A DNA stretch of 27,032 bases, from NCBI GenBank assembly GCA_014379305.1, contig JACMMB010000167.1, positions 1-27,032 of the forward strand. The letters are read 5' to 3'. The translations under genes and the position numbers were made by a program. This document shows positions 24,002 through 27,032 of this stretch, in pieces. Within the stretch, counting starts at the first letter, position 1, and the number at the start of each line of letters is the position of its first letter. Below the pieces are notes generated by a model. The model had not been told where the DNA came from. It saw nothing but the letters and a program-made list of their open reading frames with translations, and did not search any database. This DNA comes from Akkermansiaceae bacterium (GTDB taxonomy: Bacteria; Verrucomicrobiota; Verrucomicrobiia; Verrucomicrobiales; Akkermansiaceae).

Positions 24002-25909
24002 TCATGGGCTGGTTTTCTTTTTCCAGTCTCTCCATTTGTGCTCCGCCTTGATGGTTTCCTGAGCGAGTTCATCATCATAGACCGATCTCCCGGTCCAGCG
24101 CAGCAAACCGGCGATCTCCTTCGCCTCCTCGAGCAGGCCGCGCATTCTCTCTACTGAAATTCCCGGTTCTTTGAGCGCGGCTTTCACGGCGGCATCCCGC
24201 TTCTGCAGCACCACCGCGGACATCATTCCCAGCGCATGCCCGGCGGCCTGCATCCCATCCTGCACGGAAAAATCCGCGTTTCCCATTTCCAGATGCAAGG
24301 CCATCTGCTCGCCCGGTTTAAGCCCTGCTAAAAATGAATTGACCGCCGCGCTGGATCCCGGATCTGGAGCCGCCGCCAAAATCTTTTCCAATAGCGAAAC
24401 CCCCTCCAGCCATGCCTTGGCTTCATGCAGGGTCTCAAACTGCTCGCCCAGAAAATGCTGCGCCGGAGCTGAGGTCAGCGCAAGCTGGCAAAGATAGCCC
24501 ACCATCCGGTGCAGCGGCACCGCCTCCGGTTTCTTGACCTCCTGATGCCCATCGCCCTGCCGATTGACCAGGCGCTTCGCCTGGGCGCTAACCCGCCGGA
24601 TGGCTTTTCCGATTTCCTCTCTCAGCGTTGAGGAAGTCAGTCCGAGCAAATTGGCCACCACATTGATCTGTTGATCGCGCGCCGCATGATCGCCCATCGC
24701 CGCTAAAAGCTCCGTGCACTCCCGCGCCATTTCCGCCCGGCCCTCCGCCGTTTCCAGCCGACCGTTCACCCGGCCCATCCCGATTTTAAAATCGAAAAAT
24801 TCCCGTGCTTTGGCCACCATTGCGCGAAACGCATCCGCTCCTTGCGATTTGATAAAAGTATCCGGATCCTCCCCCGGCGGCAGCTCCACCACCTTGACGG
24901 TAAGCCCCTCCGGAGTCAGCTCCTTGAAAGCCCGCTCGCTCGCCTTCACACCTGCCGGATCCGCATCGAAACACAGCACCGCCGTGGTCGCATAGCGTTT
25001 CAAAATCCTCGCGTGTTGCCCGGTGAACGCCGTTCCCAAAGGGGCAATCGCATTTTCAACACCCGCCTCATGACATGCGATCGCATCGATCTGGCCCTCG
25101 CACAGGATCACCGCCTTCTCTTTCAGGATCGCCTTCTTCGCCCGGTCCAAGGCAAACAGGACATTTGATTTTTTGAAAATCTCCGTTTCCGGTGAGTTGA
25201 TGTATTTCCCGGATCGCGGGTCGTCCTTCAACTGGCGTCCGCTGAAGGCGATCACGTCACCCACCTCATTCCGGATCGGAAACATCAGGCGATCCCGGAA
25301 CCTCACGTAGAGTCCCGAGCCGGGACGATTCTCATCACGCAAGGCCGCCAGACCGGAAGCGACAAGGTCCCGGCCGTTGTATTTCCGCTGTTTGGCCCAA
25401 TCCAAAAAAATCTGTGAATTGTCCGGCATCCAGCCCACCTCCCAGCGCTCCGCCATCTCCCGACCGAAGCCCCGGCTCTTGAGATAATCCCGGGCATGCT
25501 GGCATAATGGATCGCTTTTCACCCTTTCATAAAAAAAAGCCGCCGCCTCACGATGTAGATCCATCAGCTTGCCCCGCGACCTTTTCATCGCCCGCGCCCT
25601 GGGATCATCAGGCTCTTCCTCAAGGTGCACCCCGGCCTTGCCAGCGAGTTTTTTCAGCGCGTCGATGAAGACCAGGCCTTCATGATCCATCACAAATCCG
25701 ATGGCATTCCCGCTCTTGCCACAGCCGAAACAGTGATAAAACTGCTTTTGGGGGCTGATGTTGAATGAGGGCGTCTTTTCATGGTGGAAGGGACAATTCG
25801 CCTTGTAGCCGCTGCCCGCGCGCTTCAGCGGAATATAGCTTGAGATCAGGTCCACGATATCGGTCGCCGCCAATACCTGCTCAATCGTCTCTTTGGAAAT
25901 CTGGCCCAC
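24002..25909 (-). CDS. dnaG: DNA primase
   Basis: A 635-aa replication primase that makes RNA primers at the fork. The N-terminal CHC2 zinc-binding domain holds C39-x2-H42 and C60-x2-C63 (NCPFHHEKTPSF, FYHCFGCG). The TOPRIM catalytic core has E271 in LCEGQIDAI and D315-x-D317 in LCFDADPAG, and the RNA-polymerase basic region precedes it. The C-terminal helical region (about 440-635) would bind DnaB. Length fits DnaG. The start is GTG, chosen because it lies only 3 bp after the stop of the SET-domain gene and opens on the family N-terminus (QISKETIEQVL). No rpsU or rpoD is nearby, unlike the E. coli arrangement. The TOPRIM motif EGQIDAI differs slightly from the common EGYMDVI. Confidence 0.96.
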   Translation of the reverse strand: MGQISKETIEQVLAATDIVDLISSYIPLKRAGSGYKANCPFHHEKTPSFNISPQKQFYHCFGCGKSGNAIGFVMDHEGLVFIDALKKLAGKAGVHLEEEPDDPRARAMKRSRGKLMDLHREAAAFFYERVKSDPLCQHARDYLKSRGFGREMAERWEVGWMPDNSQIFLDWAKQRKYNGRDLVASGLAALRDENRPGSGLYVRFRDRLMFPIRNEVGDVIAFSGRQLKDDPRSGKYINSPETEIFKKSNVLFALDRAKKAILKEKAVILCEGQIDAIACHEAGVENAIAPLGTAFTGQHARILKRYATTAVLCFDADPAGVKASERAFKELTPEGLTVKVVELPPGEDPDTFIKSQGADAFRAMVAKAREFFDFKIGMGRVNGRLETAEGRAEMARECTELLAAMGDHAARDQQINVVANLLGLTSSTLREEIGKAIRRVSAQAKRLVNRQGDGHQEVKKPEAVPLHRMVGYLCQLALTSAPAQHFLGEQFETLHEAKAWLEGVSLLEKILAAAPDPGSSAAVNSFLAGLKPGEQMALHLEMGNADFSVQDGMQAAGHALGMMSAVVLQKRDAAVKAALKEPGISVERMRGLLEEAKEIAGLLRWTGRSVYDDELAQETIKAEHKWRDWKKKTSP

Positions 25910-25912
25910 CGC

Positions 25913-26473
25913 TCAGCCCGCTTTTTGGGATTTTTCCAATTTCTCCGATAGAATATCCCACTGGGACCGGCTCACGATATACCCCACGCAACTCGCCCGG
26001 CCGCAGAGACAGCGATGATCCTCATAACACTCCACATCGAATCCATAGTCAAAGGTCAGCTCCTCCCCCGCCTCGATGTCCCGCAAGGAGTGAATGAAAA
26101 TCCGGCTTCCCGTCACCCACGCTTCGCAATTCGGCTCGCATGAATGGTTGATCAGCCGCGCCGTATTCCAAGGCACATCTCCATCGATATCGCGGCGCCT
26201 GGAAAGTGTGAAAATATACACTGCGGCATCTCCGGTTTTCACCGCCTTCGCATGTTGTGAAATGCCCCGCTTGCCACTCTCATCCTTGTCGATCAGCTCG
26301 CCCACATATTCGATGATCTTCTCCTCCTTGCCGATGAAACGTGTCGCATACACCCCCTGCCCGTGGATTACGGAGTTCCTCACCTCGCAAAGCTCGCTCT
26401 GGCCCCGCTTCCACAGATCACGCATCCTCCTGAAAAGTTCCCGCTCACCCATCACCTTCCTGCCCTTTTTCAT
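25913..26473 (-). CDS. SET-domain protein lysine methyltransferase-like
   Basis: A 186-aa small SET protein using S-adenosylmethionine to methylate lysine on a protein, as judged by family. It has the N-terminal SET strand RNSVIHGQGVYAT, the cofactor/pseudoknot motif RLINHSCEPNCEAW (NHSC at 109-112), GEELTFDYGF with catalytic Y143, and a post-SET zinc motif C155-x-C157-x4-C162. The start at 26473 (ATG) is reported; ATG at 26452, with AGGAAGG just upstream, is an equally good choice. The target is unknown. In bacteria such proteins occur in Chlamydia and related phyla. It is tightly coupled to dnaG (3 bp), hinting at co-expression with replication. Confidence 0.88.
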   Translation of the reverse strand: MKKGRKVMGERELFRRMRDLWKRGQSELCEVRNSVIHGQGVYATRFIGKEEKIIEYVGELIDKDESGKRGISQHAKAVKTGDAAVYIFTLSRRRDIDGDVPWNTARLINHSCEPNCEAWVTGSRIFIHSLRDIEAGEELTFDYGFDVECYEDHRCLCGRASCVGYIVSRSQWDILSEKLEKSQKAG

Positions 26474-26485
26474 CCGCAAGGATTC

Positions 26486-27031
26486 TTACCTGATCTCGCG
26501 CTTTTCCAAAGCAGGAAGTTCCAAATCTCTCGGCAAACTGATGAACAGACTTCGCAGCTCGTTCACCGTCGCTCCGGAGCCATCGATGAACGTCCAGTCA
26601 TTCGTCCCCTTATCGGAAATCGCCACCTGAAAGCCCTCGCTTTCGATCGTCATGGGCCGCGGCTCGCCATCCCTGATCATGCGGAACCTGGTGAGTGTCG
26701 GCACCAGAACCAGCCATTTGGTATAACGCAGTTCCTCGATTTCAACCCCATTGACCTGCGATTTCCTAGTGCCGGGATAGACCTCAAATGCTCTCGGCTG
26801 CCCCACCGCTTTGAAATCCGTAATCGAAATCCCCTGTTGCAGCATTTGTTTTGCCACCCCGTTTAATTGCGCCTCCAGTTTGTCCATTCCCCCGATTCGC
26901 TTCGCCGTCCTCTCTTTCCACTGCGGATACATTCGCTCGATCGCCACCTGGTACCTGCCCATGACCACCTCCTTTCCTAGAGCCCCCACCGCCCCGACAG
27001 CTGCCGCAATGACTTCCGGCGGCGCATTCTC
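26486..27031 (-). CDS. Unknown protein, 5' end probably cut by the window
   Basis: The frame is open from the right window edge to the stop at 26486. The part in view has helix (EVIAAAVGAVGALGKEVVM), the block YQVAIERMYPQWKERTAKRIGG and a beta-rich C-terminal half (VEIEELRYTKWLVLVP, ITDFKA, NDWTFIDGSG). That half could form a mixed alpha/beta domain with a polar ligand-binding or structural role. Function unknown. An ATG at 26962 is preceded by AAAGGAGGTGG five bases upstream, a near-perfect Shine-Dalgarno sequence. However, the same codons continue upstream without stop, so the true start may lie outside. If 26962 is right, the protein is 158 aa. It lies 12 bp before the SET gene and may be in one operon with SET and dnaG. 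Confidence 0.62.
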   Translation of the reverse strand, partial: ENAPPEVIAAAVGAVGALGKEVVMGRYQVAIERMYPQWKERTAKRIGGMDKLEAQLNGVAKQMLQQGISITDFKAVGQPRAFEVYPGTRKSQVNGVEIEELRYTKWLVLVPTLTRFRMIRDGEPRPMTIESEGFQVAISDKGTNDWTFIDGSGATVNELRSLFISLPRDLELPALEKREIR

Positions 27032-27032
27032 A

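Overview
The window looks like a chromosomal segment of a Gram-negative bacterium of the Verrucomicrobiota (Verrucomicrobiae type). That assignment is inferred from the gene mix: a SET-domain methyltransferase, a GMC dehydrogenase paired with a Tat-exported gluconate-2-dehydrogenase-subunit-3 protein, a SASA-type sialate O-acetylesterase and an EboB-like TatD hydrolase. Outer-membrane biology is also present (Skp/OmpH, KdsD, an MCE lipid transporter and several lipoproteins). No tRNA, rRNA, CRISPR array, transposase or phage gene was seen.

Region 1 (1-5472, + strand) is an assimilatory sulfur cluster, cysJ (5' cut by the window) - cysI - cysH - cysK, taking PAPS to sulfite, sulfide and cysteine. 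It is followed by a Skp/OmpH-like periplasmic protein and a membrane-anchored coiled-coil protein whose last codons form an intrinsic terminator. Region 2 (5473-5717) has no gene but folds into a 181-nt long imperfect hairpin with the size and layout of 6S RNA. Region 3 (5718-8255, +) holds a small unknown protein, an EboB-like hydrolase and a secreted sialate O-acetylesterase, nearly abutting.

Region 4 (8332-11568, - strand) is a four-gene set of related unknown proteins. Each has a membrane anchor or lipobox and a coiled coil. Three share a short SH3-like beta domain with a G-[IVL]-x-[IL]-x-H-x-x-G-x-x-R-[IF]-x-F-x-[DN]-L pattern; the fourth stops exactly where that domain would begin. Region 5 (11778-16088, -) is a run with a PP_4765-type flavoprotein, arabinose-5-phosphate isomerase (LPS Kdo supply), a GH13 glycosidase and a small membrane protein.

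Region 6 (16189-20332, +) has the GMC/Tat two-subunit dehydrogenase and then a SLOG-like plus four-transmembrane-helix protein resembling nucleotide-sensing conflict or stress effectors. That protein is the best candidate for an undescribed system. Region 7 (20334-23867, -) is an MCE lipid-transport operon: STAS-MlaE permease, MlaF ATPase, MlaD/PqiB-like MCE protein and PqiC-like lipoprotein, with ATGA overlaps. Region 8 (24002-27032, -) has an unknown protein cut by the window edge, a SET-domain protein and DNA primase DnaG three bases downstream of it.
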